DNA from: Roseivirga thermotolerans
GTDB lineage: Bacteria; Bacteroidota; Bacteroidia; Cytophagales; Cyclobacteriaceae
NCBI RefSeq assembly: GCF_014653175.1
Contig: NZ_BNAG01000001.1
Location: forward strand, 744,001 to 808,000
Direction of reading: 5' to 3'
Length of the DNA: 64,000 bases
Shown here: positions 34,813 to 45,400 of the stretch, one piece after another
Layout: each line of letters begins with the position of its first letter
Position numbering within the stretch: the stretch's first letter is position 1
The notes under the pieces: model-generated
The model's database searches: none
Told to the model about the DNA's origin: nothing
Seen by the model: the letters and a program-made list of their open reading frames with translations, nothing else
Translations under genes and position numbers: made by a program

Positions 34813-36039
34813 TTAATCGAGGAACTCTATGGGGTTCAGCCTACTGGCCAAAATGGCTGGCCTGTAAGCGGTAGCCATAGTTATTAGGGTAATACTAAAC
34901 GTAACCAGCAAAACATCCGTCCAAACCACTTTTACGGGATAGGCCGAAACCACTGCATTGGCCATACCTAAGCCTACCAGCCCGTAGCGGTCTTGCAAAT
35001 AACAAAGCGAAAGCCCAAGCACGAGCCCAAAAATGGCTCCTACAAAAGCTATAATTATGCCCTGCTTTAAAAATATTTGTCGAATGATTTTATGAGTGGC
35101 TCCTACGGCAAAAAGAATGGCCATGTCTCGTCTCTTTTCAATGGCCAACATGGAAAGAGAGAAGAAGATATTGAAAGAGGCAATGAGTGTAATGAATGAA
35201 AGAGCTATGTAGGCAAAAAGCTTCTCTATTTTGACCGCTCTCATAAGATCACCGTGTTGCTCATCACTGTCAAGTATGGAGTACTCTTCACCAATTATTG
35301 ACGCTACTTGCTGTTCTATTCTGCTGGTATTGGCCTCCGGTTTCAGGTAAAGCTCAAGGGCGGTGTACCGGTTGTCGTAGTCGAGTAATCGCGATGCTAC
35401 CGGATAGGAAACAACCATTAGCCGCTCATCTATGGCCGCATCGATACTCACTATGCCGGAGGGTTTCACGCGTAACCTTCTCACCGAATTGGTAGAAGGT
35501 AAAGCTCCGGGTCTTAGGTTTCTGGGGTAAATGAGCTCAATGCGGTAAAAATCACTTTCTATTAATATGCCCAGCTCGGCCGAAAGACCAGCACCTAAAA
35601 CGGCATATTCCTGATCTTGCTCTCTAAGCATTGTCTTGCCCCGCCAAAGAAAGGAGTCTAGCTTGCCGGTTTCCATAAAACTTTCTTCTACACCCCTTAT
35701 CTGAACCACAGCTTGTTTGTCTCGATAAACGGCTACGGCATTATCTTCTATAATTCTGGAAAGTGATGATACCCCGTTAAGCTCACGGATTTGTTTGAGC
35801 TGCTCCTCGCTCAAAGAAAAAGACTTGCCGGTCTTGGGCACCACCTTCAGGTCGGCATCATAAGTATGGTACACGGACCGAAGTACATCGCCCAATCCAT
35901 TAAAAACGGAAAGCACCACAATAAGAGCCATGGTGCCTATGGCTACACCAATCATAGATATCCAGGAAAGAACCTGAATAAAGTTCTTTTTTTTGGAAGT
36001 GGTAAAGTACCGCTTGGCTATGAAGGTAGATACATTCAA
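34813..36039 (-). CDS. FtsX/LolE-type ABC transporter permease
   Basis: 408 residues with the MacB/FtsX layout: an N-terminal helix (VLSWISMIGVAIGTMALIVVLSVFNGL), a periplasmic domain of about 210 residues, then three helices (ALSFITLIASFNIFFSLSMLAIE, GIIIAFVGAIFGLVLGLSLCYL, VVWTDVLLVTFSITLITMATAY). The start MNVSTFIAKRYFTTSKKKNFIQVLSWIS is typical of Bacteroidetes LolC/E-like permeases, which release lipoproteins for outer-membrane transport. The ATPase is not adjacent. It overlaps rbfA by 4 bp. Confidence 0.88.
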   Translation of the reverse strand: MNVSTFIAKRYFTTSKKKNFIQVLSWISMIGVAIGTMALIVVLSVFNGLGDVLRSVYHTYDADLKVVPKTGKSFSLSEEQLKQIRELNGVSSLSRIIEDNAVAVYRDKQAVVQIRGVEESFMETGKLDSFLWRGKTMLREQDQEYAVLGAGLSAELGILIESDFYRIELIYPRNLRPGALPSTNSVRRLRVKPSGIVSIDAAIDERLMVVSYPVASRLLDYDNRYTALELYLKPEANTSRIEQQVASIIGEEYSILDSDEQHGDLMRAVKIEKLFAYIALSFITLIASFNIFFSLSMLAIEKRRDMAILFAVGATHKIIRQIFLKQGIIIAFVGAIFGLVLGLSLCYLQDRYGLVGLGMANAVVSAYPVKVVWTDVLLVTFSITLITMATAYRPAILASRLNPIEFLD

Positions 36040-36413
36040 TCTTCTTCGTCTGTAGGGTCTGTTTCCGGAATATCGAGCGAATCAATGAGTGAATCCATTC
36101 TGGAGGCATACTCGGCCGTACTATCAAGGAAAAAGGCTAATTCGGGAATCACCCTAACCTGTTTACCAATGGTGCGACCAAGTGCTCCTCGTACTTTGCT
36201 TTTATTTTCTTCGATATGATCCAGAATCTGATCGGAATGAATTATAGGAAACACACTCACAAATATTTTGGCAAAGCCAAGGTCGGGGCTCATTTCCACA
36301 TCGGTAATGGTCACCAGCTTGCCGGAAAAGGCTCCTGAAAATTGGTGCTGAAATATTTTACTGATTTCCTCTTTGATTAATTTGGAAAACTTCTGCTGTC
36401 TTTTTGTAGCCAT
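36036..36413 (-). CDS. rbfA: Ribosome-binding factor A
   Basis: 125 residues with the RbfA KH-like fold: RQQKFSKLIKEEISKIFQH at the start, VTITDVEMSPDLGFAKIFVSVFP in the middle, and LGRTIGKQVRVIPELAFFLDSTAEYASRMDSLI at the end (AxG-type kink region replaced as in other Bacteroidetes). It matures the 5' end of 16S rRNA in the 30S subunit. It is the first gene of a minus-strand pair with the permease, overlapping it by 4 bp. Confidence 0.93.
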   Translation of the reverse strand: MATKRQQKFSKLIKEEISKIFQHQFSGAFSGKLVTITDVEMSPDLGFAKIFVSVFPIIHSDQILDHIEENKSKVRGALGRTIGKQVRVIPELAFFLDSTAEYASRMDSLIDSLDIPETDPTDEED

Positions 36414-36490
36414 TGTGCAAATATCTGATTTATTGATTGATTTTCCTTCAAGTGCTTTTTTTACCTTAGCCTTTTCAAAAAAAGAATCGG

Positions 36491-37519
36491 TTGTTACGCT
36501 ACTTCAGACAGAACGATCCTTTCAGGGTTATAGGTATTGTATTATTTATACTAGCCTCTCGGGCAATAGCTTTAGTTGGTCTAAAAGCCGTTCCTGACCC
36601 TGTAGCACTAACGGTGGCTTTCCCCTCCGACCTGTTTGTAGGAGCCGCGGGGCCGCTTTATGGATTACTGCAGTGGGGGTTGGCATTTGTGTTCAACAGC
36701 CCTTTGCTCAATATGTTTCTGGCATCAGCATTTGTATTGGTAAATGCCACCACCCTAAACGCTTTGCTTATCCGCAATTCGGCCTTCGAAGAAAACACTT
36801 ACGTACCGGCAGCCCTCTCCACCATACTTTTTAGCTTTCATCCATCAGTGCTTTGGCTAAGTGCAGAACTAATAGCCTCCACGTTTTTCTTACTGGCTCT
36901 TGTTTATTTGCAGCGGCACCTCCGCTATAGAAACAGTGACGAGACCGTACTAACGGCCGGTATTTTTCTGGGACTAAGTAGTCTGTTCTACATTCCTTTT
37001 GCCTGGTATGTTGTCCTGGCCTTGCTGTTGTTCCTATTCTACTCCGGCACTTTGGGCAGGCGGTATCTTCTTCTTTTTTGGGGCTTTGGCCTTACCTTAA
37101 TTGGTACATGGATGGTTTTTCTTTTTCAGGAAGAGGGGGCTAATTTTTGGCTGCTCTATGCACCTGTCTTAGTGGACTTTGACTTTAATCAGCCTCTTGT
37201 TCTCAATGCTCTTATGGGACTCTGCCTGCCGGTGGCCTTTAGTTTTGTTGCGAGCACGAGCAACTTAGCGGGTATGGGTATGACTAACCTGCAAATAACA
37301 CTCAAGCGTGTTTTTACCTGGATAGGGATTTTCGGAATTCTTACTTTTTGCTTTCTATCGAGAGGTCAAATAGCAGGAATAGTAACCCTTACACTGGCTC
37401 TAGCTTATTTTTGTACGGAGTTCTTGCTGCACATTCAGCGCAAATGGCTTGCAGAACTCTTTTTTCTGAGCCTAATAGCCCTCTCGGTCATCATGCTGTT
37501 TTTACAGCCTTTTTATTGA
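36491..37519 (+). CDS. Multi-pass membrane protein, DUF6427-like
   Basis: 342 residues starting at a TTG (MLRYFRQNDPFRVIGIVLFILAS); no ATG is suitably placed. About nine hydrophobic helices are spread across the length and there is no soluble domain. The start RxNDPxR and the overall layout resemble a Cytophagales membrane family annotated as DUF6427, but I am not certain of the match. TACCTTAG at about 36472 resembles a -7 box. Its last 7 bp overlap the end of rpiB on the other strand. Confidence 0.7.
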   Translation: MLRYFRQNDPFRVIGIVLFILASRAIALVGLKAVPDPVALTVAFPSDLFVGAAGPLYGLLQWGLAFVFNSPLLNMFLASAFVLVNATTLNALLIRNSAFEENTYVPAALSTILFSFHPSVLWLSAELIASTFFLLALVYLQRHLRYRNSDETVLTAGIFLGLSSLFYIPFAWYVVLALLLFLFYSGTLGRRYLLLFWGFGLTLIGTWMVFLFQEEGANFWLLYAPVLVDFDFNQPLVLNALMGLCLPVAFSFVASTSNLAGMGMTNLQITLKRVFTWIGIFGILTFCFLSRGQIAGIVTLTLALAYFCTEFLLHIQRKWLAELFFLSLIALSVIMLFLQPFY

Positions 37520-37944
37520 CAGGCAATTTTATCAACTCTACGCTGGTGCCTTCCGCCTTCAAAATTGGTTTCGATAAAGGTGTTCACTATACTTTTGGCC
37601 AAATCCAGATCTATGAAACGCGCGGGAATACACACAACATTGGCATTGTTGTGCTGGCGAGCCAGTGCAGCAAGCTCGGTGTTCCAAACTAAAGCACCTC
37701 TAATGTTTTGGTGTTTGTTTACCGTCATGCACACTCCATTGCCGCTTCCGCAAATGGCAATACCCAACTGAAACTCTCCACTTTCAATGGCCGAAGCTAG
37801 TGGGTGCACATAGTCAGGATAGTCAGTAGACTCTTCGCTATTCGGACCGAAATCTCTCACCTCGTGGCCCTGCTCTTCTAACATCTGTTTTACTTGCTGC
37901 TTATAAGCAAATCCGGCATGATCGCCACCTATTCCTATTTTCAT
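37513..37944 (-). CDS. rpiB: Ribose-5-phosphate isomerase B
   Basis: 143 residues of the RpiB/LacAB fold. MKIGIGGDHAGFAYKQQV supplies the Asp-His pair, LGIAICGSGNGVCMTVNK the catalytic Cys and the anion hole, and the later NNANVVCIPARFI stretch the phosphate-site region. It interconverts ribose 5-phosphate and ribulose 5-phosphate in the pentose phosphate pathway. Its ATG overlaps the tatC stop by one base (TAATG), so glyA, tatC and rpiB form one operon. Confidence 0.95.
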   Translation of the reverse strand: MKIGIGGDHAGFAYKQQVKQMLEEQGHEVRDFGPNSEESTDYPDYVHPLASAIESGEFQLGIAICGSGNGVCMTVNKHQNIRGALVWNTELAALARQHNNANVVCIPARFIDLDLAKSIVNTFIETNFEGGRHQRRVDKIACQ

Positions 37945-38774
37945 TATGATTCGTAAAGTTCTCGTTCCCGTTTTTTGTTAATCCTTTTAGATATAACAAT
38001 GCTTATTTCATATAAGAGGCTCAATGGAAGAGCTATAAGTATCTGGCTCATTACATCGGGCGGGGTTATAATAGCCGAAAGCAAAAGAATAACCACTATA
38101 GAATGCCTTCTGTAGCGCTTCATTAGATCAGGCGTTACAATGCCTGCCTTAGACAGAATATAGGTAGCCATGGGTAGCTGAAACATAAACCCGCAAGCCA
38201 ATACTAGTGTGGCTATAGTATTGAGAATTGAGGTTATATCAATGTTGTTGTCGATGCTATCTACCAAAGAGTAGTTGCCCAGAAAGTTTAAACTGAGTGG
38301 GGTAACAATGTAGTAACCGAACAAAACACCTGTTATGAATAGAAAAGAAACAGCTAAAACCACACCTCTTGAAGCACTACGCTCGCTGTGCCGTAAACCG
38401 GGCTTCACAAACCTCCAAATTTCCCAAAAAGCGTAGGGAAAGGCTAAAACCAGACCTATTACCAACGAGGACTTAATGTGCATGGTAAACTGCCCCGTAA
38501 TGGTTCTGTTTTGGATATCGATGGGAATATCTCCCAAGCATAACACCGGAGTTTTAAAGAGCTCTGCTAAATAGCACAGTTGTTTGTATGTCCAGAAATC
38601 AGAATATATAGGAGCCAATATTACTCCTTTCCAAACAAAGTCTTTCGCCAAAAAAGCAGCAACGGAAAAAACCACAATGGCCACCACCGAACGAACCAGG
38701 TGCCACCTTAGTTCCTCCAGGTGATCAAGGAAACCCATTTCCTTGTCATCATCGTGAAGTTGATCTAGTGCCAA
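37944..38774 (-). CDS. tatC: Twin-arginine translocase subunit TatC
   Basis: 276 residues from a TTG that directly follows the glyA stop; an ATG 36 bases downstream (MGFLDHLEELRWHL) is an equally possible start. Six helices are visible, and the TatC signatures are FLDHLEELRWHLVRS near the start, ALVFAFPYAFWEIWRFVKPGL-type sequence (here VLAFPYAFWEIWRFVKPGL) and the terminal IITPPDVMSQILIALPLSLLYEISI. It is the Tat signal receptor in the inner membrane. The glycosylasparaginase at the right end of the window carries a Tat signal and is a likely client. Confidence 0.96.
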   Translation of the reverse strand: MALDQLHDDDKEMGFLDHLEELRWHLVRSVVAIVVFSVAAFLAKDFVWKGVILAPIYSDFWTYKQLCYLAELFKTPVLCLGDIPIDIQNRTITGQFTMHIKSSLVIGLVLAFPYAFWEIWRFVKPGLRHSERSASRGVVLAVSFLFITGVLFGYYIVTPLSLNFLGNYSLVDSIDNNIDITSILNTIATLVLACGFMFQLPMATYILSKAGIVTPDLMKRYRRHSIVVILLLSAIITPPDVMSQILIALPLSLLYEISIVISKRINKKRERELYES

Positions 38775-40049
38775 TTATGCTTTGAATAACGGATACGAAC
38801 TCATCCAGTGGTTAACTTCTTTTTTCACCGAAGATAAATTCTCTTCGTTTTCTGGGTTCATTAAAACCGCATCAATCAACTCAACTATTCTCAGCATATC
38901 GTCTTCAACAAGGCCTCTGCTGGTAATAGCCGCTGTACCAACCCTCATTCCCGATGTTACAAAAGGCGATCGGTCGTCAAACGGAACCATATTCTTGTTG
39001 ATTGTTATATCGGCATGACCAAGTGCTGCCTCTGCCAGCTTACCGGTTAGCCCTTTGGATCTAAGGTCTATCAGCATTAGGTGATTGTCTGTTCCACCCG
39101 AAATAAGGTTATAGCCTTTTTTCACAAAGGCAGAAGCCATAGCTGCTGCATTCTTCTTTACCTGAACTATGTAGTTCATGTAATCGTCAGAAAGGGCTTC
39201 TCCAAAGGCGACCGCTTTGGCTGCTATTACATGCTCCAGTGGTCCTCCCTGAGTACCGGGAAACACCCCTCCGTCTAAAAGCTGAGACATCATTTTGGTC
39301 TCACCTTTTGGTGTTTTAAGCCCCCAAGGGTTTTCAAAGTCCTGCCCCATCATAATCAATCCACCACGAGGCCCTCTCAAGGTTTTATGAGTAGTGGTGG
39401 TTACAATATGGCAATGTTCTATAGGGTCATTCAAAAGACCTCTGGCGATTAATCCGGAAGGATGGGAAATATCGGCCAATAAAAGTGCTCCAACTGCATC
39501 GGCAATTTCTCTAAGCTTAGCGTAATCCCAATCGCGGCTATAGGCCGAAGCACCACAAATAATCATTTTGGGCCTTTCTTTTTTGGCCGTATCCTCAACT
39601 TTATTCCAGTCTATTAGACCGGTTTCTTTTTCTACACCGTAGAACGATGGCTGATATAGCTTTCCGGAAAAATTTACCGTTGAACCATGTGTAAGGTGTC
39701 CGCCATGAGAAAGATCAAACCCGAGAATCTTATCTCCCGGTTTCAAACAGGCCAGCATCACTGCGGCATTGGCCTGTGCTCCTGAGTGAGGCTGCACATT
39801 GGCCCAGGTGGCACCAAATAGTTCTTTGATTCTGTCGATAGCTATGTTCTCAACTTCATCTACCACTTCACAACCGCCATAGTACCGCTTACCAGGTAGC
39901 CCTTCAGCATATTTATTGGTGAGCACGGAGCCCATGGCCTCCATCACCTGATTAGAAACAAAATTCTCTGATGCAATAAGTTCGATGCCTTTGGTTTGGC
40001 GTTCTTTCTCCTTGCTAATTAAATCGAAGATGATGTTGTCTTTGGCCAT
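38775..40049 (-). CDS. glyA: Serine hydroxymethyltransferase
   Basis: 424 residues from the ATG at 40049 ([30 protein letters not shown]); the TTG at 40067 is less likely. The PLP lysine is K222 in [14 protein letters not shown]. Other family features are [27 protein letters not shown], and [11 protein letters not shown]. It interconverts serine and glycine and feeds one-carbon units into tetrahydrofolate. It is the first gene of the glyA-tatC-rpiB series. Confidence 0.97.
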   Translation of the reverse strand: MAKDNIIFDLISKEKERQTKGIELIASENFVSNQVMEAMGSVLTNKYAEGLPGKRYYGGCEVVDEVENIAIDRIKELFGATWANVQPHSGAQANAAVMLACLKPGDKILGFDLSHGGHLTHGSTVNFSGKLYQPSFYGVEKETGLIDWNKVEDTAKKERPKMIICGASAYSRDWDYAKLREIADAVGALLLADISHPSGLIARGLLNDPIEHCHIVTTTTHKTLRGPRGGLIMMGQDFENPWGLKTPKGETKMMSQLLDGGVFPGTQGGPLEHVIAAKAVAFGEALSDDYMNYIVQVKKNAAAMASAFVKKGYNLISGGTDNHLMLIDLRSKGLTGKLAEAALGHADITINKNMVPFDDRSPFVTSGMRVGTAAITSRGLVEDDMLRIVELIDAVLMNPENEENLSSVKKEVNHWMSSYPLFKA

Positions 40050-40132
40050 GCGTTCTTTTTGTGCCAAAAATAGTCTATGGGTATTGAATTAACAATTTAG
40101 AAGAGCAGTAAGAATAGGGGCTTAAAAATTAG

Positions 40133-40639
40133 CTAGGCCTGCTTATACTTTTGCTGTCTCAGGCTAAGCACCTCAAAGATAGAGCCTATGACCTGAGCTT
40201 GAGTAAATGGTTTGCCAATGTAGCCATCAAGCTTGTGCTTTTTTATACCCTCCATTACCTCATCGTGTGAAAAAGTGGTATAAGCCATAATGGGAACAGG
40301 GTGAGCTTGAAACTTTTCTGTTTCTCTTATTAGGTCGGTACCTTTGAATCCATCTATAACAGGCATGTGCAAATCCATAAGCACAAGGTCTATTTTTTCT
40401 TCATGGAAAACCTTTAGACCTTCTTTTGCAGAAATTGCCCTGAAACATTTGGCACCAAATTTTGATAGAGTCTTTTCAGCTACTATTAGGTTGATGGGAC
40501 TGTCATCGATAACCAGCACTTGTTGGTCGGCCAATAAGGTGGCTGATTTTGATTTGTTCATTTTTGACAAAGCGGCAACCTCCGGTTCTTCCAGCGATTG
40601 AATCTTGTTGTCAATTAAGTAGTACGATCTCATTCCCAT
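40133..40639 (-). CDS. Single-domain response regulator (receiver) protein
   Basis: 168 residues. A 38-residue lead of unknown role is followed by a CheY-like receiver: QVLVIDDSPINLIVAEKTL (acidic pair), IDLVLMDLHMPVIDG (phospho-Asp), PIMAYTTFS (Thr) and GYIGKPFTQ (Lys). There is no output domain, so it probably acts by protein-protein contact or in a phosphorelay. The kinase is not nearby. It is divergent from the ECF sigma gene, and an inverted pair of 8-bp motifs lies between them. Confidence 0.9.
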   Translation of the reverse strand: MGMRSYYLIDNKIQSLEEPEVAALSKMNKSKSATLLADQQVLVIDDSPINLIVAEKTLSKFGAKCFRAISAKEGLKVFHEEKIDLVLMDLHMPVIDGFKGTDLIRETEKFQAHPVPIMAYTTFSHDEVMEGIKKHKLDGYIGKPFTQAQVIGSIFEVLSLRQQKYKQA

Positions 40640-40680
40640 AACATCTCCCTTGTATATTATTAGTGATCGAAAACCGAAAT

Positions 40681-40823
40681 TGTCACCCTTTAGACAGAAG
40701 TTTTTCTGAAATTTTTTTTCAAATAAGATATAAATAACAATTAGTTTTTATAAATCGAGAATTTTCAGAGAAATGGCAGGTCTGAAAAAAAAAATGAAAA
40801 AAAACTCCCTGATTTGGGTGACA
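40681..40823. promoter_or_regulatory. Inverted TGTCACCC / GGGTGACA motif pair in a divergent promoter region
   Basis: TGTCACCC (40681-40688) and its reverse complement GGGTGACA (40816-40823) sit near the two ends of the 216-bp AT-rich gap. Each points away from the centre, the right one 33 bp before the sigma ATG. They could be a shared -35-like element read in both directions by the ECF sigma factor, or binding sites for a dimer. Only the symmetry is seen. Confidence 0.4.
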
Positions 40824-40855
40824 TTTTACAATTCTAATCACTAAAGAATGAGAGC

Positions 40856-41395
40856 ATGAGTGAAAACTCGTTGATCTTGCGGCTTCGAAGAGGTGATAGG
40901 GACGCATTAGAAGAGATTTATCGGTCGTACCGAGTAAGTTTCATCAAATGGATCACCTATTCACACAAGTGTACAAAAGAGCAGGCGGTCGACATTTTTC
41001 AATACGCTATTCTCTCCTTCTATGAAAACGTTCTAGAAGACACTGTTGAGGAAATCAATGATGCAGGTATAAAAACTTATCTGTATTCCATCGGCAAAAA
41101 CAAGTTGTTGTCAGATTCCAGAAGAGACTCACGGCTATCTTTCAACGAAGAGCTTGAAGACAATTTGCTGCTAGAAGAAATTGACGATCAAACGCAAGAC
41201 CGAGAAGGTAAGCTTGAGAAAGTCAGGAGCATCATCGAAACTCTGCAAAACCCCTGTGCTGACATTTTGAAATTGTTCTACTTCAACAATTTATCCAACG
41301 ATGAAATCGCTGAAGTACTGGGCTATAAGAATGGCAACACAGTGAAAAATTTGAAATACAAGTGTATTCAAAGAATTAAAAGACTGTTAGAATAA
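40856..41395 (+). CDS. ECF-type sigma factor
   Basis: 179 residues (MSENSLILRLRRGDRDALEEIYRSYRVSFIKWITYSHKCTKEQAVDIFQYAILSFYENV...). Region 2 is at about 10-55, with DIFQYAILSFYEN replacing the usual DLVQDVF. Region 4 is IIETLQNPCADILKLFYFNNLSNDEIAEVLGYKNGNTVKNLKYKCIQRIK at about 120-175. The GYKNGNTVKN recognition helix is typical of a Bacteroidetes branch linked with CHAT/TPR genes. The downstream gene, 6 bp later, has an anti-sigma-like start. Confidence 0.9.
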   Translation: MSENSLILRLRRGDRDALEEIYRSYRVSFIKWITYSHKCTKEQAVDIFQYAILSFYENVLEDTVEEINDAGIKTYLYSIGKNKLLSDSRRDSRLSFNEELEDNLLLEEIDDQTQDREGKLEKVRSIIETLQNPCADILKLFYFNNLSNDEIAEVLGYKNGNTVKNLKYKCIQRIKRLLE

Positions 41396-41401
41396 AATTT
41401 T

Positions 41402-42427
41402 ATGAGTGATTTTGAATTGATTGAGAAGTACCTCTCCGGGAAACTCTCAGCGGAAGAAAAAAAGGCTTTCAGGAATAGGCTCCTCAACGATCCCGCCTTC
41501 AATCAAGAATTTCAAGAGCTCAAAGACATTCGTCTGAGCGTAAAGCAAAAAGCACGTCAGGACGTAAAAGACCTTTTCAATGAGTTTGAAATGCGCATTG
41601 AAAAAGAAGAAACAACCAAAGATCAGACTGTTATGAAAAAAGTAATTTCAATCGCTGCGAGCATAGTGCTCATAGCAGCAATCACCTATGTTGGGTTAAC
41701 CAACAGTTCCTCCCTCAACAACCAAGAATTATACGACAAGCACTACACAACTTACAACAACTTGGCTGGACAAGTGAGGGGTGCGGCTACTGAGGCGCTG
41801 ACGCTAGAGCAGCAAGCCATGGTAGCATACGATGCAGGAAATTTTGAAGCTGCGACTGAAGCACTCTCACAAGTTGTAACCATGCAGCCAAGTGCCATGA
41901 ACTATTTCTACCTCGGTGTGAGCCAAATGGAAATTGGCGAGTCTGAGGAGGCTATCAAAAGCTTAAACTCTGTTGTGAATAACTTCTCAACATTCAAAGA
42001 GCAGGCCAGATGGTACTTAGCTCTGGCTCACCTAAAAAACAACGATGAGAAAGCTGCCTTAGGGAACCTTGCTCATATTTTGGTGAACAAAAGCGAGTAC
42101 AAAGAAAAAGCTGAAGCTATTTTGGAAGACATGGGCTTAAGCTTTGACGAAACTGAAATGGACAACGGTCCGGTAGTTCAGGTAGAACAAAGACCAAGAG
42201 AAAGAAACACTCCTGATGGCTCAGATGTTGACAATACTCTAGGTCAAAGAAGATATCAGTTCGGTGTTGTTACCAATTTGGCTGGCGACAAAGAATTTCA
42301 GTTCATGACTGATGACCCAATTGAAGATCTAACCGAGGGTGACTTGGCGGTCTTCATGGTGTTCGAAAAGTCAAGAGGAAAAGGTCGCTCTAAAATGGGA
42401 TGGGCATTCGTTCTTGACAAAATGTAA
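41402..42427 (+). CDS. Membrane-anchored TPR protein with anti-sigma-like N-terminus
   Basis: 341 residues. The N-terminus (LIEKYLSGKLSAEEKKAFRNRLLNDPAFNQEFQELKDIR, 5-45) resembles the cytoplasmic zinc-less anti-sigma start seen in FecR proteins. One transmembrane helix lies at about 80-100 (VISIAASIVLIAAITYVG). TPR units follow at about 138-235 (QAMVAYDAGNFEAATEALSQVVTMQPSAMNYFYLGVSQMEIGESEEAIKSL-type). The last 60 residues contain a compact unknown domain (QFGVVTNLAGDKEFQFM). It probably restrains the upstream sigma factor and senses the periplasm through its TPRs. Confidence 0.8.
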   Translation: MSDFELIEKYLSGKLSAEEKKAFRNRLLNDPAFNQEFQELKDIRLSVKQKARQDVKDLFNEFEMRIEKEETTKDQTVMKKVISIAASIVLIAAITYVGLTNSSSLNNQELYDKHYTTYNNLAGQVRGAATEALTLEQQAMVAYDAGNFEAATEALSQVVTMQPSAMNYFYLGVSQMEIGESEEAIKSLNSVVNNFSTFKEQARWYLALAHLKNNDEKAALGNLAHILVNKSEYKEKAEAILEDMGLSFDETEMDNGPVVQVEQRPRERNTPDGSDVDNTLGQRRYQFGVVTNLAGDKEFQFMTDDPIEDLTEGDLAVFMVFEKSRGKGRSKMGWAFVLDKM

Positions 42428-42461
42428 AATACTCTCTAATCACACACATATGCACGCGAGG

Positions 42462-42485
42462 AAAAGGGCTTAATAAGCCCTTTTT
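42462..42485. terminator. Bidirectional terminator between the TPR and CHAT genes
   Basis: AAAAGGGCTT-AAT-AAGCCCTTTT is a 10-bp stem with an A run on one side and TTTTT on the other, so it can end transcripts from both directions. It includes the last codon and stop of the CHAT gene. Confidence 0.85.
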
Positions 42486-45400
42486 CTATTTCTATACCAT
42501 ATGAGCAAGATTAGAACGGCTACAATCACAAAGCCCAGAAGCCAATACATGATATTCTTACTTGCTCCACCATCATCGAAATACATATTGCTACCCAGGT
42601 GAATAAAGCTAGCCCAATAATAGGGATGGCAGGAATAAGAATCGTTAGCCTCAAGATATCCCAGCTTCATGTTTCTCAAACTCGTATTTAAGTCGTTGCG
42701 TTGCTCAAGAAACCCATTGTAGAAACTAACCATTTGTTCTGAGGTAATTTTGTCGTTAACCTCCCACAGACTCATTACAATATTGTCAACTCCCACTATT
42801 GCGAAGCCCCTCGCAATACTAAAAGTACCTTCTCCTTTTTCGCTGGTACCTGTTCCGCTTTCACAAGCACTTAAAACCGCAAGACGAGCATTCAGGTTGG
42901 CCAGATAAAGCTGACTAGTACTTAATAAGCTATCTTGACCATTAAAAATTAAGCTGGATTGAAACCGGCTAATACTATCGGCCTTACCATGAATAGCCAG
43001 GTGAATTATATCATAGTCTGAGGCTTCTTCTAAAAACTTGCTCTTGGATCCTTCCATACCAAGGTAGTAGGTGCCATCAAACCGTGCCCGAAGAAACTTA
43101 ATCTCCGTATCGGTACCTGGCAGCGCTGCAAATTGTGACCTTAAGGGCTGACTACTACTTTGTACACCACTATAACCCATGCCCAAAATGTTTTTGGTAG
43201 CCTTCTTTTCAAAAGACCCTAACTTAAGGTTGTTAGAAGACAGAGCGTACCTGACCTTATAGTCTCTTACCAAATATCTGTATGTTTTATAGCTGTCGTT
43301 TTGCGGAGCACGGGTTATAAGAGCTTCAAAAGGTATTCTTGTCAGCAGCTCATCAGGTATAAGTAATATTTCTTCCGCTTTGAATTGGTTCAGAACAGGA
43401 CTTACAAGCTTCTTAAACAGAAAATAGGAAGACGCCTCAAAGTCTTTCATTTGAGCAGTGATATCGCCACCATTAAGGTTAGGTGGCCGCGAAACGATGG
43501 CTATCATAGTTTCAAGATGGGAAGTCAGCTCTGAGTCGTAGGGGCTTCGTCTAAAGACCACCTTGCCCGATGCGTCAAAACCAAAAACATAAATATTTTC
43601 TTTACCCACAAAGTACTCCATAAGTAACTGGCCTTTAATAAGGGCCGGAGCGCTGGGTTCAGACTCGTACTGAAGCAACCCACTCACATAGTTGTTCTCA
43701 ATACTATCTTTTATCCTCAAAAGGCGCTCCTGTAGAACTAATATCTGATCGTTCACTTTAATAACCGAGTCACTCGTTACAGAATTATCCAGCGACTCAT
43801 ACAATTGGTTCTTTAGCTCTTGAAGTTCATTACTAATCAGGAAGTACTCCTCCTTGAGGTCGTAAGGAACATTGGAGCCAACCAGGCTTTGGTAGTTTTT
43901 TGATTGTTCGAGAAACAGATTGGCCTTGCTCAATTGTGCATAGTAAAAACCTTTGTGGGTATAACGGTCATCTTTCGTAACCATGTACAACTGGTAAGCT
44001 GCACTAATTCCCGCTTCGTACAAGTCTTTAAAAAATTGGCTTAGGTATAATTTTCCTTCGGCCTGATATAAATCATTTCGGTTCTTCTGAAGTTTAAAGT
44101 GAGTGTTATCTACATAATCCAACGCAGCCTCAAGGTAGTCTACAGAATCTTGTCTACTCATAGAAGACAATGCCTGAGCCTTTTTGGTAAGTACAGTTAA
44201 GGTCTGAAATGAAAACTTACTGGCCGAATCTGTCTTAGGAAAGGCGAGAATATCGTCCGGATAATTAAGCTCTGTATTTCTCAAGGCCGAATCATAGTTG
44301 AGTAGGGCTGAGTTCCAATTGTTCTGAGAAGCGTAAAAGTCTCCAATGTAACGGTAGTGTTGAAACATGTCGGAACTGGGAAAGTTTACCAAAGCCTTAA
44401 CCCTTTCGAGCGACTCTAACATGAGCTTACGGGCCTCGTCTACTTTTCCCATGGCTATCATATTTAAGCCAACCGAAAGCAGCGCGTTCGCCTTAAATAT
44501 ACCTCTTTGAGCCCCTAGTCGGGCATCAATGTTCGCATCGAGTACTTTTTGAAAGTATTTGTTAGACTCTACCGGCTGATCTAGGCCATTATACAACAAA
44601 CCCATCAAATAGGTAAGGTCCAGATAGGCCGTGTAGTTAACATCTTTAGGAATAGTGGTATAGGATTCCATGGCAATATCCAGAGCCTTTTGAAATTCCC
44701 TTTTCTGATACAGCACCCAGGCCAGATCGTATAAAATACTATGCTTTGTGCCATCATATATTTTTCGGCTGTTTTCTTCCAGATACTTATAATTGCTTAT
44801 GGCGTAAGCCAAAGCCATGTCATACTCACCTTTTGCCAGATAGATACGAGGATAGTCCTGCCGTATGTATAGTATTTCATCTGGATTGAAATTGTCTTTC
44901 TGAACCGCTTCCTCAAAATCTATTCTTACTTTAATATACTTGAGTAGAGTATCTACATTGGACTTGGAGTACCAATAGGCGTAGAACTTATAGTCTAAAA
45001 TATCCTGATAAATAGCACTATCATATTCCGCTGCCTTTTCATAAAGTAACTGAGCAGAATCGAGAAAGTCGATGGCCCTGTAATAGTCATTCCAGCGGTG
45101 CTCAATAACTCCGGCATTCAGGTAGGTTTCGCTCCATAGAATGCTACTTACCGGAATGTGGTTTATTAGGATTTGTTTGGCACGCTTTAAAGTTTCCAAA
45201 GACTTTTCCTTGGCCAGATACCTTCTTTGTGTGTCGGCCAGATTGTTTAGCGCAACCACCGCAAGCTCATAATCCTCATTCACAATGGCTCTCTCATAAA
45301 TAGATTCGAATGAGGCTGCCGCCTGCTTATACAGCTTTACTGCCTCCGACTCACTCACATCGCGAGCGCGCTGAAGCAGTGGCTTCACCCGCTCTATTTC

